64,000 nt of DNA from Spirochaetaceae bacterium (GCA_017618015.1 JAFZVC010000026.1:1-64000); one strand, 5' to 3'; counted from the first letter of the stretch, positions 44,514 to 53,712 are shown. The notes: generated by a model not told the origin, from the letters alone. Numbers and translations are program-made.

Positions 44514-45284
44514 CTATTCCAAATACTGGCACATAAAAGTGCAGAACGAAGTTATCCTGTTGACGAAAGCTGCTTCCAGCCTGCTCTGCATAAAGAAAAT
44601 AGAAGGTGCGTCCGCTCCTCCGATTCCATATATAATCTGCCAGCTGCCATAATTAAATACGTATATATACGAAATCAGTTCGCCAGGATCTACGCAAGTA
44701 AAACCATCATATTTGATTTTTGATGTGTTTGCGCTTTTGTAGAATAGGGAAGTAGAAGTACTCTCTGTTGTGATATCAGTATTGATTATACCGAACGGAT
44801 TCATTTGGAAATCAACATTGACGCATTCTTTTTGGCCAGAGAAATAGTGATTCTTGATTTCTGCAGAAGAGTATAAATCGAACCATTTTTCATTTCTTAC
44901 GGAATAATATGGGATTCCGACATAGTTTGAGACGTCAATAAGAACTTCATGAAGTTTTTTAATCTCATCAGAAGTATTTGATGTTACGGGTCTAATCTGA
45001 ATTGTCTCAGCTAAATACGATGGCTTTAGTTGTTTGAAGTCAGCGAGAATTTCTGCAGTCCTGTCATTGATATCGTTGAGGCATATTTTCCTTTGACTGC
45101 CGATGTTTCTTACGATAATCTCACCTTGAGAAAGTTTTGTGATTTCCTCTTTAGAAAGCTTATCGTTGAAAGCACCTTTTATTACGTATTCAGGAACAGA
45201 AATTGTTTCTGCTGTTAAGAATGAAAGTTGAAAAATATATATTACACAAAGAAAAACAAGTATGATTTTCTTATTTGATTTCAT
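44514..45284 (-). CDS. Exported protein of unknown function
   Basis: The 256-residue protein has a signal peptide (hydrophobic 7-24, then TAETIS) and a strong GGAGGAG before the ATG. The mature part has mixed alpha/beta composition with no motif I recognise; FNYGSWQIIYGIGGADAPSI and YVGIPYYSVRNEKWFDLYSS are the most distinctive stretches. It is first in the minus-strand run that includes manC (5-base gap), so it could be part of the glycan locus or a lineage protein beside it. Confidence 0.7.
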   Translation of the reverse strand: MKSNKKIILVFLCVIYIFQLSFLTAETISVPEYVIKGAFNDKLSKEEITKLSQGEIIVRNIGSQRKICLNDINDRTAEILADFKQLKPSYLAETIQIRPVTSNTSDEIKKLHEVLIDVSNYVGIPYYSVRNEKWFDLYSSAEIKNHYFSGQKECVNVDFQMNPFGIINTDITTESTSTSLFYKSANTSKIKYDGFTCVDPGELISYIYVFNYGSWQIIYGIGGADAPSIFFMQSRLEAAFVNRITSFCTFMCQYLE

Positions 45285-45311
45285 AAGCTCCTCCGTTCAT
45301 GATAGCTGCGC

Positions 45312-45398
45312 GGCTCTTTAAAGCCGGAATATTTTGTAATTATGTCTAATACTGTATAATTAACACATATAATAATTAATTGTAACACAAAACAAGTG
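45312..45398 (-). promoter_or_regulatory. Possible promoter and leader hairpin before the manC run
   Basis: In the A/T-rich gap upstream of 45284, the minus strand has TTGTTT (45398-45393) followed after 17 bases by TTATAT, a fair sigma-70 pair. Closer to the gene, CGGCT-TTAAAG-AGCCG (45327-45312) can form a small hairpin before the ribosome binding site. This is the best candidate I see for a start of transcription into the left-running glycan locus. Confidence 0.3.
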
Positions 45399-45411
45399 AT
45401 TATTCAAATTA

Positions 45412-46428
45412 TCAGGCGTCCGTTTTTCCGAGCTGCCCGCACGCTCCGCCAATCTTCCGACCGCGACGCGTCCGCTGTGTCACATTCAATGAAAGCCGCT
45501 TCAATTCTTTTATGAACGCGTTGCATTCCGCTACGGATGGCTCTTTGTATTCCAAACCTTCTACAGGATTCCACGGAATGAGGTTTATATGGACAGGCAT
45601 GTCACCTACGAAAGCTTTCATTGCGGCCGCGTCTTCTTTCCGCGTGTTTACTCCGCCAAGAAGAGCCGCTTCGAGCGTACAGCGTCGGCCTGTTTTTTCA
45701 ATATAATAACGAATCGCTTTTGAAAGCTCTGGGAGCGGGTTGGCTTTTGCAATGGGCATAAGCTTCTCGCGAAGTTCTTGCGTTGCCGCCGTAAGGGACA
45801 CCGCAAGCCTAAGTTCTGGCCCGTTGTCAGCCAGGTCGTAAATGCCGCTTATAACGCCGGAAGTAGAGAGCGTTATTCGCCTTACGGAAAGATTTCTGCC
45901 TTCCGGGTGGGATAAAACCTGTATGGCTTTGCGGATTTCAGGAAGATTAAGCATGGGTTCGCCCATACCCATGAACACAATGTTATCAAGCTTTCCAGCA
46001 ATTTTCTCCAGATGAAAGAACTCTTCGACAATTTCTGCAGCTGTTAGGTTTCGGGCGAACCCGAGCTTTCCTGTCTGGCAGAAAGCGCACGCCATTGCAC
46101 AGCCGACCTGGCAAGAAACACAAGCTGTCTTTCTGTCTTCTTCGTCTGTAAGAAGAACAGTCTCTATGCAGCGGTCGTCAAAAAGACGGATTTGAAGTTT
46201 TATTGTACCATCTGGGTCTTTAAGGACTTTTGAGATTTCTGAGCAACGAAGAACGGCGTCTTTTTCAAGTTGTTCACGTAGTTGCTGCGGAATATTCGTC
46301 ATTTCAGAAAATGATTCGACACCATTGGAAATCCAACGGAAAATCTGCTTTCCGCGGAATTTTTCTTTGATAGAGAAAGTTGTGTTTATTTCGTCCGGTA
46401 AAAGCCCTGTTATTGCGACTGGCGTCAT
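45412..46428 (-). CDS. rlmN: 23S rRNA/tRNA m2A methyltransferase RlmN
   Basis: This radical-SAM enzyme methylates A2503 of 23S rRNA and A37 of some tRNAs at C2. The 338-residue protein has the cluster motif CAMACAFC (Cys-x3-Cys-x2-Cys) in SCQVGCAMACAFCQTGKLGF, NIVFMGMGEPMLNLPE, and the C-terminal VTQRTRRGRKIGGACGQL holding the Cys that forms the methylated intermediate. It ends two bases after the TPR gene stop in the direction of transcription. Confidence 0.96.
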   Translation of the reverse strand: MTPVAITGLLPDEINTTFSIKEKFRGKQIFRWISNGVESFSEMTNIPQQLREQLEKDAVLRCSEISKVLKDPDGTIKLQIRLFDDRCIETVLLTDEEDRKTACVSCQVGCAMACAFCQTGKLGFARNLTAAEIVEEFFHLEKIAGKLDNIVFMGMGEPMLNLPEIRKAIQVLSHPEGRNLSVRRITLSTSGVISGIYDLADNGPELRLAVSLTAATQELREKLMPIAKANPLPELSKAIRYYIEKTGRRCTLEAALLGGVNTRKEDAAAMKAFVGDMPVHINLIPWNPVEGLEYKEPSVAECNAFIKELKRLSLNVTQRTRRGRKIGGACGQLGKTDA

Positions 46429-46430
46429 AA

Positions 46431-47585
46431 CTACTGCAACAGGCGTTCCAGAAGTTCAGAGACAGCCTGGCTTCTGATGCCAGTTTTCTGGAAACTCTGA
46501 AGAATTTCAATGGCTTTGTTTTTCTGGTTCATCTTTATGTAACAGTCAGCAAGGTCAATGTAGAGCCTGTAGTTCTTTGGATCAGCTTGAATGAGTCTTG
46601 AAAGACTGGCTATTGCTTCATCGTACTTGCCCTGGCCCTTGCTTATAAGAGCAAGACCGAGAACGGCGTACAAATCAAATTCAATGTCCAAGGCTTTTTC
46701 GTAGTACTTGGTGGCTGTCTCGTAATCGCCCATGTTACGGTAAGCATCGCCAGAACGTGTAAGAATAACTTTGTTTTTCGGATCCATCTCAAGGATCTTG
46801 TTCCAGTATTCAACGGAGCGGTACTGCTGGTTCATGCCTCTGTAGCAGTCGGCAAGTCCGAAGAGTGCGTAGAAGTTATTAGGATCCATAGTAAGAGCGC
46901 GCTCAAAGTAATATACGCCCTTGTCGAAGGTTTTGAGCTTTCTGTGGCAGTTTCCAATTGATGTAAGAACCCTGATATCTACAGCGTTCTCGTTGAGGTC
47001 GAGCATTTTAGACCAGTAGTGAAGTGCATCACGATATTCTTTGAAGTCATAGTGAAGATGACCAAGTCCTATAAGTGCATAGGCGTTGTTTTCCTCCATG
47101 TCGAGGACACGAAGGTACAACATTTTTGACTTCTTGAAATCACGGATTTTACGGTATGCATCTGCAACGCGCGTAAGAACTGTAATGTTCCTGTCATCAT
47201 GGATAAGATACTGTTCCCAGATTTCGATTGCTTTATGGTATTGATTAAGAGCCTTGTAGCAGTCTGCAAGACCGAAAAGTGTGTAGTTGTTGCCAGGATG
47301 GCATGAAAGGCATTTTGAGTAGAAATCAATTGCCTCATGAAAGTGATTTTGTTTTCTGGCGGAGTCACCAAGACCTACGAGAGCGTAGTTGTTATTTTCC
47401 TCCAGTGCGAGTATTTCATTAAAAGCCTGTTCTGCCTCATGGATTTTATTCTCTTTTAAGAACATGTATCCTTTTTTAGACAGTTCGGAAATTTCATTGG
47501 TTTGGGAATCGGCTTCAATCTTTTCGGATATACTACCGATTTCTTCTTCTGCGTTCGTTGGCAAAGCTGTAAACAAATCTTCCAT
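46431..47585 (-). CDS. TPR-repeat protein
   Basis: The 384-residue protein has no signal peptide. After an acidic start of about 50 residues (AEEEIGSISEKIEADSQTNE) nearly the whole chain is tetratricopeptide repeats of 34 residues, about nine in number, with nearly constant phrases such as ALVGLGDSARKQNHF, TLFGLADCYKALNQYHKAIE and ALFGLADCYRGMNQQYRS. It probably binds other proteins in the cytoplasm. A small protein (47589) precedes it with a three-base gap, suggesting joint action. Confidence 0.88.
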   Translation of the reverse strand: MEDLFTALPTNAEEEIGSISEKIEADSQTNEISELSKKGYMFLKENKIHEAEQAFNEILALEENNNYALVGLGDSARKQNHFHEAIDFYSKCLSCHPGNNYTLFGLADCYKALNQYHKAIEIWEQYLIHDDRNITVLTRVADAYRKIRDFKKSKMLYLRVLDMEENNAYALIGLGHLHYDFKEYRDALHYWSKMLDLNENAVDIRVLTSIGNCHRKLKTFDKGVYYFERALTMDPNNFYALFGLADCYRGMNQQYRSVEYWNKILEMDPKNKVILTRSGDAYRNMGDYETATKYYEKALDIEFDLYAVLGLALISKGQGKYDEAIASLSRLIQADPKNYRLYIDLADCYIKMNQKNKAIEILQSFQKTGIRSQAVSELLERLLQ

Positions 47586-47588
47586 TTT

Positions 47589-47933
47589 TTATTCCTCTTG
47601 CATATATATTTTTGATATAACTGCTGCAATTCTCTCAATAATCGCATCTGACTTCCTTTTGTTATGAGCAAGCCAGTATAATTTTAATGCGTCGAGATAG
47701 TCTTCTTTTTCTTCGCTTTTCTGGGCAACCCTGGAAAGTCCGTCGGAATAACCTGTTGTAATGAAAAGCCTTCTCGCGGAAAAGATATCTCCGTTGTTAA
47801 AGAGAGTATTACCCTTGCGGTTTAAGACTACTTTCTGTTCTGAAGTAAGACTTGATACAGGAGAATCAGTTACTTTTATAAATCCGTCCGGAAGGGCGTG
47901 ATGTTCAAAAGCCTTTTTTAAATCTTCCTTCAT
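47589..47933 (-). CDS. Small helical protein upstream of the TPR gene
   Basis: The 114-residue protein has no signal peptide, membrane segment or known motif. It contains KVTDSPVSSLTSEQKVVLNR, NTLFNNGDIFSARRLFITTG and DYLDALKLYWLAHNKRKSDA, which look like degenerate TPR-type helix pairs. The three-base gap to the TPR gene implies co-translation. Family not recognised by me. Confidence 0.75.
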   Translation of the reverse strand: MKEDLKKAFEHHALPDGFIKVTDSPVSSLTSEQKVVLNRKGNTLFNNGDIFSARRLFITTGYSDGLSRVAQKSEEKEDYLDALKLYWLAHNKRKSDAIIERIAAVISKIYMQEE

Positions 47934-47979
47934 AAAGAAATACCCTTTATTATAAATGATACAGTTATTTTCCGTTCTG

Positions 47980-48525
47980 TCAAGAATCGATTTCGTAAAA
48001 ATCTACGATAGACCGACCATAAATACGATAGTCTTTCTTTTTCAAGTGACCGATCGTCTCGGGCATATCTTTTTCAGAGGGGCGGTGTATAAGAACTATG
48101 CCGTTTTCGTTAAGAAGACCGTTTTCAGAGATAGATTCTATAAGCTCCTGATGGAATTTATAAGGAAAAGGCGGGTCGCAGAAGATTATGTCGAATTTCG
48201 TTTTTGCGCGCTTTATAAAAAGTTCTACAGGCATGAAGTGACATTCTATTTTCTTATGCATGACTTTTTCCGTCATGCTTACGTTCTCGAACACTGTTTT
48301 TACTTTAATCTTGTCCTTTTCACAAAGAACAACATGTTCCGCACCTCGTGACATAGCTTCTATGGCGATAGTGCCAGAGCCGGAGAATAAGTCCAGGAAA
48401 GTTTTACCAGTAAGGTCACCAAGGATCGCGAATACAGATTCCCTCATTCTGTCCATGGCTGGTCTTATAACGCCGTCCGGACATTTTGTGAATCTTCCTT
48501 TTAACGCTCCGCCTGTGATCCTCAT
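47980..48525 (-). CDS. rsmD: 16S rRNA m2G966 methyltransferase RsmD
   Basis: RsmD methylates G966 of 16S rRNA on the 30S subunit. The ATG at 48525 (MRITGGALKGRFTKCPDG) has GGAGG just upstream, giving 181 residues. Motifs: RPAMDRMRESVFAIL, the SAM-binding FLDLFSGSGTIAIEAMSRGA and the catalytic FCDPPFPY (DPPF/Y). Right-hand neighbour genes run divergently from about 48582. Confidence 0.94.
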   Translation of the reverse strand: MRITGGALKGRFTKCPDGVIRPAMDRMRESVFAILGDLTGKTFLDLFSGSGTIAIEAMSRGAEHVVLCEKDKIKVKTVFENVSMTEKVMHKKIECHFMPVELFIKRAKTKFDIIFCDPPFPYKFHQELIESISENGLLNENGIVLIHRPSEKDMPETIGHLKKKDYRIYGRSIVDFYEIDS

Positions 48526-48581
48526 AAAACCTCCGTACTGCAAATATATTGAAAATCAGCGTATTAGTCTATCAGGATGTA

Positions 48582-48610
48582 TTGAACTAATTTTGTTTTT
48601 CAGGTAATAT
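48582..48610 (+). promoter_or_regulatory. Promoter of the rpsF-ssb-rpsR-rplI-dnaB operon
   Basis: TTGAAC (48582-48587) and TAATAT (48605-48610) are spaced by 17 bases, close to the sigma-70 consensus. Transcription would start near 48617, leaving a leader of about 50 bases before the ATG of rpsF at 48667, which has AAGGAG. The next 3.2 kb is one plus-strand operon. Confidence 0.65.
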
Positions 48611-48666
48611 AAATAACCCCTTGGAGCACAGAAAATGTGCTTCCATTAAGACCATAAGGAGTTAAC

Positions 48667-48948
48667 ATGAGAAATTATGAACTTATGACAATCTTCCCGA
48701 TTGAGGAAGACTTGTCAAAACCAGCTCTTGAGGGCGTTCGTTCAATTCTCGGCGAATTTGGAGCCACAATAGAGAATGAGCAGCCTTACGGAGACCGCGA
48801 TTTGTGTTATGAAGTTAAGAAGCGCAATAAGGGCCGCTTCATACTTTTTAACATTAAAGTAAATCCAGCAAAAATTATCGAGATTGACAGACGTTTTAAG
48901 CTTCAGGCAAATCTCCTGAAATTTATGTTTGTCCGTATAGACGAATAG
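48667..48948 (+). CDS. rpsF: 30S ribosomal protein S6
   Basis: S6 binds 16S rRNA together with S18 in the platform of the small subunit. The 93-residue protein begins MRNYELMTIFPIEEDLSKPA and has GDRDLCYEVKKRNKGRFILF, the typical 'Y.I.K...G.Y.' strand, and ends at FMFVRIDE without the acidic tail of enterobacterial S6. It is the first gene of the operon, with ssb and rpsR following, the standard bacterial order. Confidence 0.95.
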   Translation: MRNYELMTIFPIEEDLSKPALEGVRSILGEFGATIENEQPYGDRDLCYEVKKRNKGRFILFNIKVNPAKIIEIDRRFKLQANLLKFMFVRIDE

Positions 48949-48970
48949 CGTATTGGTTCTGGGGGCAGCT

Positions 48971-49462
48971 ATGACAGATTTGAATCATGTAGTGTTAATC
49001 GGCAGACTTACTCACGATGTGGAGCTTAAATACTTACCGAACGGTTCTCCTGTTGCGAATTTATCAATAGCTGTAAACAGAAATAAGAAAGAAGGCGATC
49101 AGTGGGTCGAGCAGACAAGTTTCTTCAATGTTCAGCTTTGGGGAAATTCAGCTGAGAACCTTAAGCAGTACCTTGTCAAAGGCAAGATGATTGCAGTTGA
49201 CGGGGAGTTACGCCAGGACAGATGGGAAAAAGACGGTCAGACACAGAGCAAAGTATACATCTATTCAAGAAACATACAGTTGCTCGGCGGTAAAGATGGC
49301 GGAAGCGGCAATGGTGCCGGGGGGTACAGCCAGGGTAATTACCAGTCTTCAAACCGCGGTTCCTATCAGCCTAAACCAAACGCAGGTAATTCACAGCCTG
49401 ATTATGACGGCGGTATGTCCTACGGCGGAGATTCCGGTTTTACGGAAGATATCCCATTTTAA
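48971..49462 (+). CDS. ssb: Single-stranded DNA-binding protein
   Basis: SSB coats single-stranded DNA and recruits replication and repair proteins. The ATG at 48971 (MTDLNHVVLIGRLTHDVELK) follows a G-rich site (GGGGG) and matches the usual N-terminus, giving 163 residues. The OB fold spans about 1-105; a Gly/Asn/Gln/Ser-rich linker (GGSGNGAGGYSQGNYQSSNR) follows. The end DSGFTEDIPF keeps the acidic DIPF tip that binds partner proteins. Confidence 0.96.
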   Translation: MTDLNHVVLIGRLTHDVELKYLPNGSPVANLSIAVNRNKKEGDQWVEQTSFFNVQLWGNSAENLKQYLVKGKMIAVDGELRQDRWEKDGQTQSKVYIYSRNIQLLGGKDGGSGNGAGGYSQGNYQSSNRGSYQPKPNAGNSQPDYDGGMSYGGDSGFTEDIPF

Positions 49463-49474
49463 GGAGACAATGAA

Positions 49475-49786
49475 ATGTCAGATGAAATCGTAAAAGATAT
49501 TGATACAACACCAGACGTTCAGATGCAGGATGTAATCCGTGACGCAGATGAGCGCGCACCTCGCGCAAAGGGAAAAACATTTTTCCGCAAGAAGGTTTGC
49601 CGTTTCTGCGCACAGAAAGCAAAAGTAGACTATAAGGATGCTGATGGGCTTCGCCGCTTCACAACAGAGCGCGGTAAGATTCTTCCACGCCGCATCACAG
49701 GCACATGCGCAAAGCACCAGCGCAGACTTGCTCTTGAAATCAAAAGAGCACGCGCTATCTGTCTGCTTCCTTTCGTAGCTGACTAA
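49475..49786 (+). CDS. rpsR: 30S ribosomal protein S18
   Basis: S18 pairs with S6 on the 30S platform. The 103-residue protein is longer than the usual 75 or so because of an acidic N-terminal stretch ([16 protein letters not shown]). The core starts at [20 protein letters not shown] and includes the zinc-type Cys-x2-Cys with a later CAKH; this is the C+ form. The ATG at 49475 is in the correct frame, five bases after another ATG (49470) in a different frame. Confidence 0.95.
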   Translation: MSDEIVKDIDTTPDVQMQDVIRDADERAPRAKGKTFFRKKVCRFCAQKAKVDYKDADGLRRFTTERGKILPRRITGTCAKHQRRLALEIKRARAICLLPFVAD

Positions 49787-49795
49787 GGTTTAGAA

Positions 49796-49814
49796 ACTTC
49801 CATACTCCGGAAGT
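49796..49814 (+). promoter_or_regulatory. Hairpin in the rpsR-rplI gap
   Basis: ACTTCC (49796-49801) pairs with GGAAGT (49809-49814) around a seven-base loop shortly after the rpsR stop. It has no T-run, so it is not a terminator. It could be an RNA-processing site or a ribosomal-protein binding site in the operon. Confidence 0.3.
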
Positions 49815-49870
49815 CACTCTGAATAATATCAATTAATTTCTGCGTATAGACACGCAATTGGAGTTCGAAA

Positions 49871-50485
49871 ATGAAAGTTATTCTTAACGCTGATATTAAG
49901 CACCTCGGTGAAGAGGGTGATGTAAAGCTTGTTGCTGCTGGTTATGCACGCAACTACCTTTTCCCGCGCAATCTTGCTCTTCCATACAATGATACGACAG
50001 TAGCATATTTCGAGAGCAAGAAAGAAGAGATTGAGGCTAGAAAAGCTCAGAAACGCGCTGATTCTGCTTCTCTTAAAGAAAAGCTCGATGCTCTTACACT
50101 CGTTATCAAAATGCCTGCCGGAGCAAACGGCAAGCTTTATGGTGCAGTTACAAACCTCAGTGTTGCTGAAGCCCTTGCAAAAGAAGGCTACGACATTGAG
50201 CGCAAACGCATTGAAGTTCCAGGTTCAACAGTAAAGATGGTTGGCAAGTTCGTTGCACATGTTCGTCTTTATGAAGCAGCTGTTGCAGACGTAACAGTAA
50301 GCGTTGAAGCTCAGGAAGAGCAGAAGAAAGAAGCTCCAAAGGCTGACAAAAAAGAGTCAAGAGCTGAAAAGAAAGCTGAAACTCCTGCTCCGGCAGAAGC
50401 AGCCGCACCAGCAGAACCAGAAGCAACAGCTGAAGCCGCATCATCAGATGCAGCACCTGCTGCAGAGGAACCAAAGGCTGAGTAA
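49871..50485 (+). CDS. rplI: 50S ribosomal protein L9 with long C-terminal tail
   Basis: L9 binds domain V of 23S rRNA by its N-terminal domain and reaches out across the ribosome. Residues 1-150 are normal: MKVILNADIKHLGEEGDVKL, GYARNYLFPRNLALPY, and a C-terminal domain with KMPAGANGKLYGAVTN and HVRLYEAAVADVTVSVEAQ. Beyond about 150 there is an added Ala/Glu/Pro/Lys-rich low-complexity tail of about 55 residues (KKAETPAPAEAAAPAEPEAT). Its stop overlaps the ATG of dnaB by one base. Confidence 0.94.
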   Translation: MKVILNADIKHLGEEGDVKLVAAGYARNYLFPRNLALPYNDTTVAYFESKKEEIEARKAQKRADSASLKEKLDALTLVIKMPAGANGKLYGAVTNLSVAEALAKEGYDIERKRIEVPGSTVKMVGKFVAHVRLYEAAVADVTVSVEAQEEQKKEAPKADKKESRAEKKAETPAPAEAAAPAEPEATAEAASSDAAPAAEEPKAE

Positions 50486-51819
50486 TGTCTCTTAAGGATA
50501 AGGTTCCGCCTCATAATCTTGATGCTGAACAAGCAACATTAGGAGCCTTACTCCTTGACTGGGACGCAGTAGGTGTCGTTTTGCCCTATCTGCGTCCCGA
50601 ACGTTTCTATTCCATTCAAAATCAGAAAATATTTGAAGCACTTCTTTCCCTTTATAATAAAGGTACAAGGGGTGATTTGCTTACATTGCAGGATGAACTT
50701 AGAACAACCGGGCAGCTTGATGCTGCGGGAGGTCCTGCTTATCTTTCATCACTTACAGATACAGTTCCTACAAGCGCGAACGTTGAATACTATGCTAAAA
50801 TCATATTCGACGAATACATAAGACGTGAGCTTATCAAAGTTTCCGCTAGTATTGTCAGTGAAGCACATGACGAGACGATAGAAAGCCGCGCAGCGCTCGA
50901 AGAAGCACAGAAAAGAATATTCGATTTAACAGATTCTAAGCAGACACAAAGCATTAAGACGATGCAGGAAGAAATTCCTAAGACAATCGATATAATTCAA
51001 CAGCTGTATCACGATAAAAAAGATCTTAACGGTGTTCCTTCCGGACTTGTTGATCTTGATTTAATGACAACTGGTTTCCATCCAGCGGAGCTTATAATCA
51101 TCGGTGCACGTCCGTCTATCGGTAAAACGGCTCTCGCGCTTACAATGGCAGAATACTCGGCTGTCGTAAAGAAGATTCCTACAGCATTTTTCTCACTCGA
51201 AATGTCGGATTATCAGCTTATGATGCGTCTTTTCTCTATGGAGGGACGCATTCCGTCAGAATGCTTACGAACCGGTAGAATAAAAAACGACCAGTTCATG
51301 CGCCTTCAAAACGCTGCCGGCGTTCTGTACGACTCTCCGCTTTATATTGTTGACACTCCGAACATGAAACTTCTCGATCTTCGCGCTCTTGCCAGACGAT
51401 TCAGGCTTCAGTACAACGTGCAGATTATCTTTATTGACTATATAACCCTTATCCAGAGCGAGAATACGCTTATTCCGCGCCATGAGCAAATTGCGGAGAT
51501 TTCACGCTCCCTTAAGAGCCTTGCACGCGAGCTGGAGATACCTATAGTCGTTTTGTCACAGGTTAAGCGCGATGCAGAAGGAAAACCACCGACACTTGCC
51601 GATTTGCGTGAGTCAGGCTCTATAGAGCAGGATGCGGACGTTATCATGTTCCTGCACAGGGAAAGAGAAGCTGAAAAAACTAAAGAAGGTGAAAGACTGC
51701 CTACAATTCCGACTCAGCTTATTCTCGCAAAGCAGCGTAACGGTCCTGTCGGCACACTGGATATCGTTTATTTCCCTGCGTATACAAAGTTCGAAAACAA
51801 AGCTAAAGAATCAGAATGA
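50485..51819 (+). CDS. dnaB: Replicative DNA helicase
   Basis: DnaB unwinds DNA ahead of the replisome as a hexamer. The 444-residue protein has the N-terminal primase-interacting domain (PPHNLDAEQATLGALLLDWD), a linker, and the RecA-like domain with Walker A GARPSIGKTALAL, AFFSLEMSDYQLMMR, IFIDYITLI and DLRESGSIEQDADVIMFLHR. No intein is present. Its 3' end overlaps the convergent beta-propeller gene by nine bases, and no terminator is seen. Confidence 0.97.
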   Translation: MSLKDKVPPHNLDAEQATLGALLLDWDAVGVVLPYLRPERFYSIQNQKIFEALLSLYNKGTRGDLLTLQDELRTTGQLDAAGGPAYLSSLTDTVPTSANVEYYAKIIFDEYIRRELIKVSASIVSEAHDETIESRAALEEAQKRIFDLTDSKQTQSIKTMQEEIPKTIDIIQQLYHDKKDLNGVPSGLVDLDLMTTGFHPAELIIIGARPSIGKTALALTMAEYSAVVKKIPTAFFSLEMSDYQLMMRLFSMEGRIPSECLRTGRIKNDQFMRLQNAAGVLYDSPLYIVDTPNMKLLDLRALARRFRLQYNVQIIFIDYITLIQSENTLIPRHEQIAEISRSLKSLARELEIPIVVLSQVKRDAEGKPPTLADLRESGSIEQDADVIMFLHREREAEKTKEGERLPTIPTQLILAKQRNGPVGTLDIVYFPAYTKFENKAKESE

Positions 51820-53697
51820 TATCCATTCTCCGGAAAGCGTTATGTACCAGCTCGAGTAAAGCGTGTTGCTCTTAGCATTGTACCAGGAAACGCTACCGTC
51901 TTTATTCAGTACAAGAAGCAGATTGTTGTTGCCTGTCGTTTTTACGGGCAGAGCCGCAAAACGTTTATAAACAAAGCCTTTCCTTGTGCGGATGTTAATT
52001 CCGTAAATCTGGTCTTTACCAATATTTGTATACAAAATACCGTTGTTAAACCAAGTGAAAGCTTCTGTATCTTCTTCGCTCCAAGTCATTATCGTGCTGT
52101 ACTGCTTCGTGAGCGGAGAATATGAGTAAATCTCTGTCTGGTTATTTTCGCTTGAATAAAGAACTCCGTAGAACACGTTTCCGCCATTAGTTCCGTTAGA
52201 AAGACCGAACGAAACTTCACCAGTAATCGGGAGCGAAACATTTTCAAGCGTCTGTACGTCAACCTGTATCAACGGAGACTTTGGTGTTGAAGAGGCTGTC
52301 TTTGCGATATAAAGCTCAGAATCCGAAAAGAGCAGTGCGTCCTGGATTCCTGTTCCGTTGAACAGGTCTTTTGTTCTGCCTGTGTCGAAATCATATAGCT
52401 TTACGGTGCTTCCACCCTCTATAATTATAAGCTTGTTGTTAAATAATTTTACATTCTGCAAGGATTTAGTCGGAGTGTATATTGTTTTGCCAGTCCAAGC
52501 ACTGTCTGCTGAGGCGAATATAATCGGTTGTGTTTTTCCTTTCGACCAAAGAATAATGTTGTCTTCATCCTTCGAGATAAGGTTTGTGTAACTTCCAATA
52601 TTCGCCGTTATTGGTTCTATCGTCTTTCCTGTGTATGACGACGTGAATACTGAAGTGTCCGTAAGGAAGAAGAATACGTCATCAACGGAATCTATATCAT
52701 AAATCTGCGAATAAACTTGTTTTGAGCCTTCTGTCATCATACAGACTTCTGCAGAAGGATTCAGGTCGATGTAATGGATGGAGCCATCTTTGCAAGCAGC
52801 ATAGAGCGTATCGTTATTCTTTGCGACAGCCGTTATTTCAGAATTTCCTACAGTAGCGATGTATTTGAGTATAACAGAGCGCGCGGAAATATTGGCGTTG
52901 TCTGCGGATATCATCTTTAATGTATAAGAACTGCCGTCAAAATCGAGGAAATAAAGGGAATTGTCGCTTCTAGAAGTAGCGAGCAGAGGCTTTTTAGCTT
53001 GAATTCTTGTCTGCAAATTGCCTGTAACGCTGTTGAATACATAAATCATGTTGTTCTTAACGCCGGCAAAAAGAAGGTCGTTGCTGAAAAGAACGGGCTG
53101 TTCAAGGCTTTGTTCAATTACAATCTCTGCCTTTTTTTCGCGTGTTGAAAGGTTTATGTACTCAAGGTGGCCCATCGGTGTGTAAAGAATGCAGCTTTTT
53201 TCTGTCTTGCTCGAAAGGGCGAAAGTGACCATCTCTATAGGGTCTTTTATCTTGGAAATTACATCGCCTTTTTGGTCCAGGAAATAGATACCTGCCTCTG
53301 ACGTTGTTCCGACCATGAGATAAGTACCTTTTTCTGTGTATTGGAGTGATGAAACTGTGTATGGAACACGTTTAGCGTATACTTTTTTCTGTGTGCTCCA
53401 GTTCCACACTGATATCCTGTTTATTGAATAGCCGTCAGTCTCGTAAATTGCTATATTATTATTTTTCGGATTTTTGGCAATCATTTTTATTTCAAGATCA
53501 GATATCTGATAATGTTCGCCAGTACCGTCATGCTTCCAGTTTATTACGTAGCCGTCCTGACCGACTGTGAACAATGAATTGGAAGTCATTTCCATATCGT
53601 TAATCGGACCGTAATGAGGTTGTGTTGAGACATGTACGTCAGCGAAAAGAATGTATGATATAAAAACGAAACACAAAACTGTTAACAGCTTTTTCAT
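51811..53697 (-). CDS. Exported beta-propeller (WD40/PQQ-like) protein
   Basis: The ATG at 53697 (MKKLLTVLCFVFISYILFAD) has GGAG six bases upstream and starts a signal peptide cleaved near FADVH. The 628-residue protein consists of repeated four-strand blades, for example GQDGYVINWKHDGTGEHYQI, YAACKDGSIHYIDL and LVLNKDGSVSWYNAKSNTLY. It is likely a periplasmic propeller that binds other proteins. It is last in the run that begins with rpsB and follows rseP; no enzyme motif is seen. Confidence 0.82.
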   Translation of the reverse strand: MKKLLTVLCFVFISYILFADVHVSTQPHYGPINDMEMTSNSLFTVGQDGYVINWKHDGTGEHYQISDLEIKMIAKNPKNNNIAIYETDGYSINRISVWNWSTQKKVYAKRVPYTVSSLQYTEKGTYLMVGTTSEAGIYFLDQKGDVISKIKDPIEMVTFALSSKTEKSCILYTPMGHLEYINLSTREKKAEIVIEQSLEQPVLFSNDLLFAGVKNNMIYVFNSVTGNLQTRIQAKKPLLATSRSDNSLYFLDFDGSSYTLKMISADNANISARSVILKYIATVGNSEITAVAKNNDTLYAACKDGSIHYIDLNPSAEVCMMTEGSKQVYSQIYDIDSVDDVFFFLTDTSVFTSSYTGKTIEPITANIGSYTNLISKDEDNIILWSKGKTQPIIFASADSAWTGKTIYTPTKSLQNVKLFNNKLIIIEGGSTVKLYDFDTGRTKDLFNGTGIQDALLFSDSELYIAKTASSTPKSPLIQVDVQTLENVSLPITGEVSFGLSNGTNGGNVFYGVLYSSENNQTEIYSYSPLTKQYSTIMTWSEEDTEAFTWFNNGILYTNIGKDQIYGINIRTRKGFVYKRFAALPVKTTGNNNLLLVLNKDGSVSWYNAKSNTLYSSWYITLSGEWISF

Positions 53698-53712
53698 TAT
53701 AATCTCCAATAT

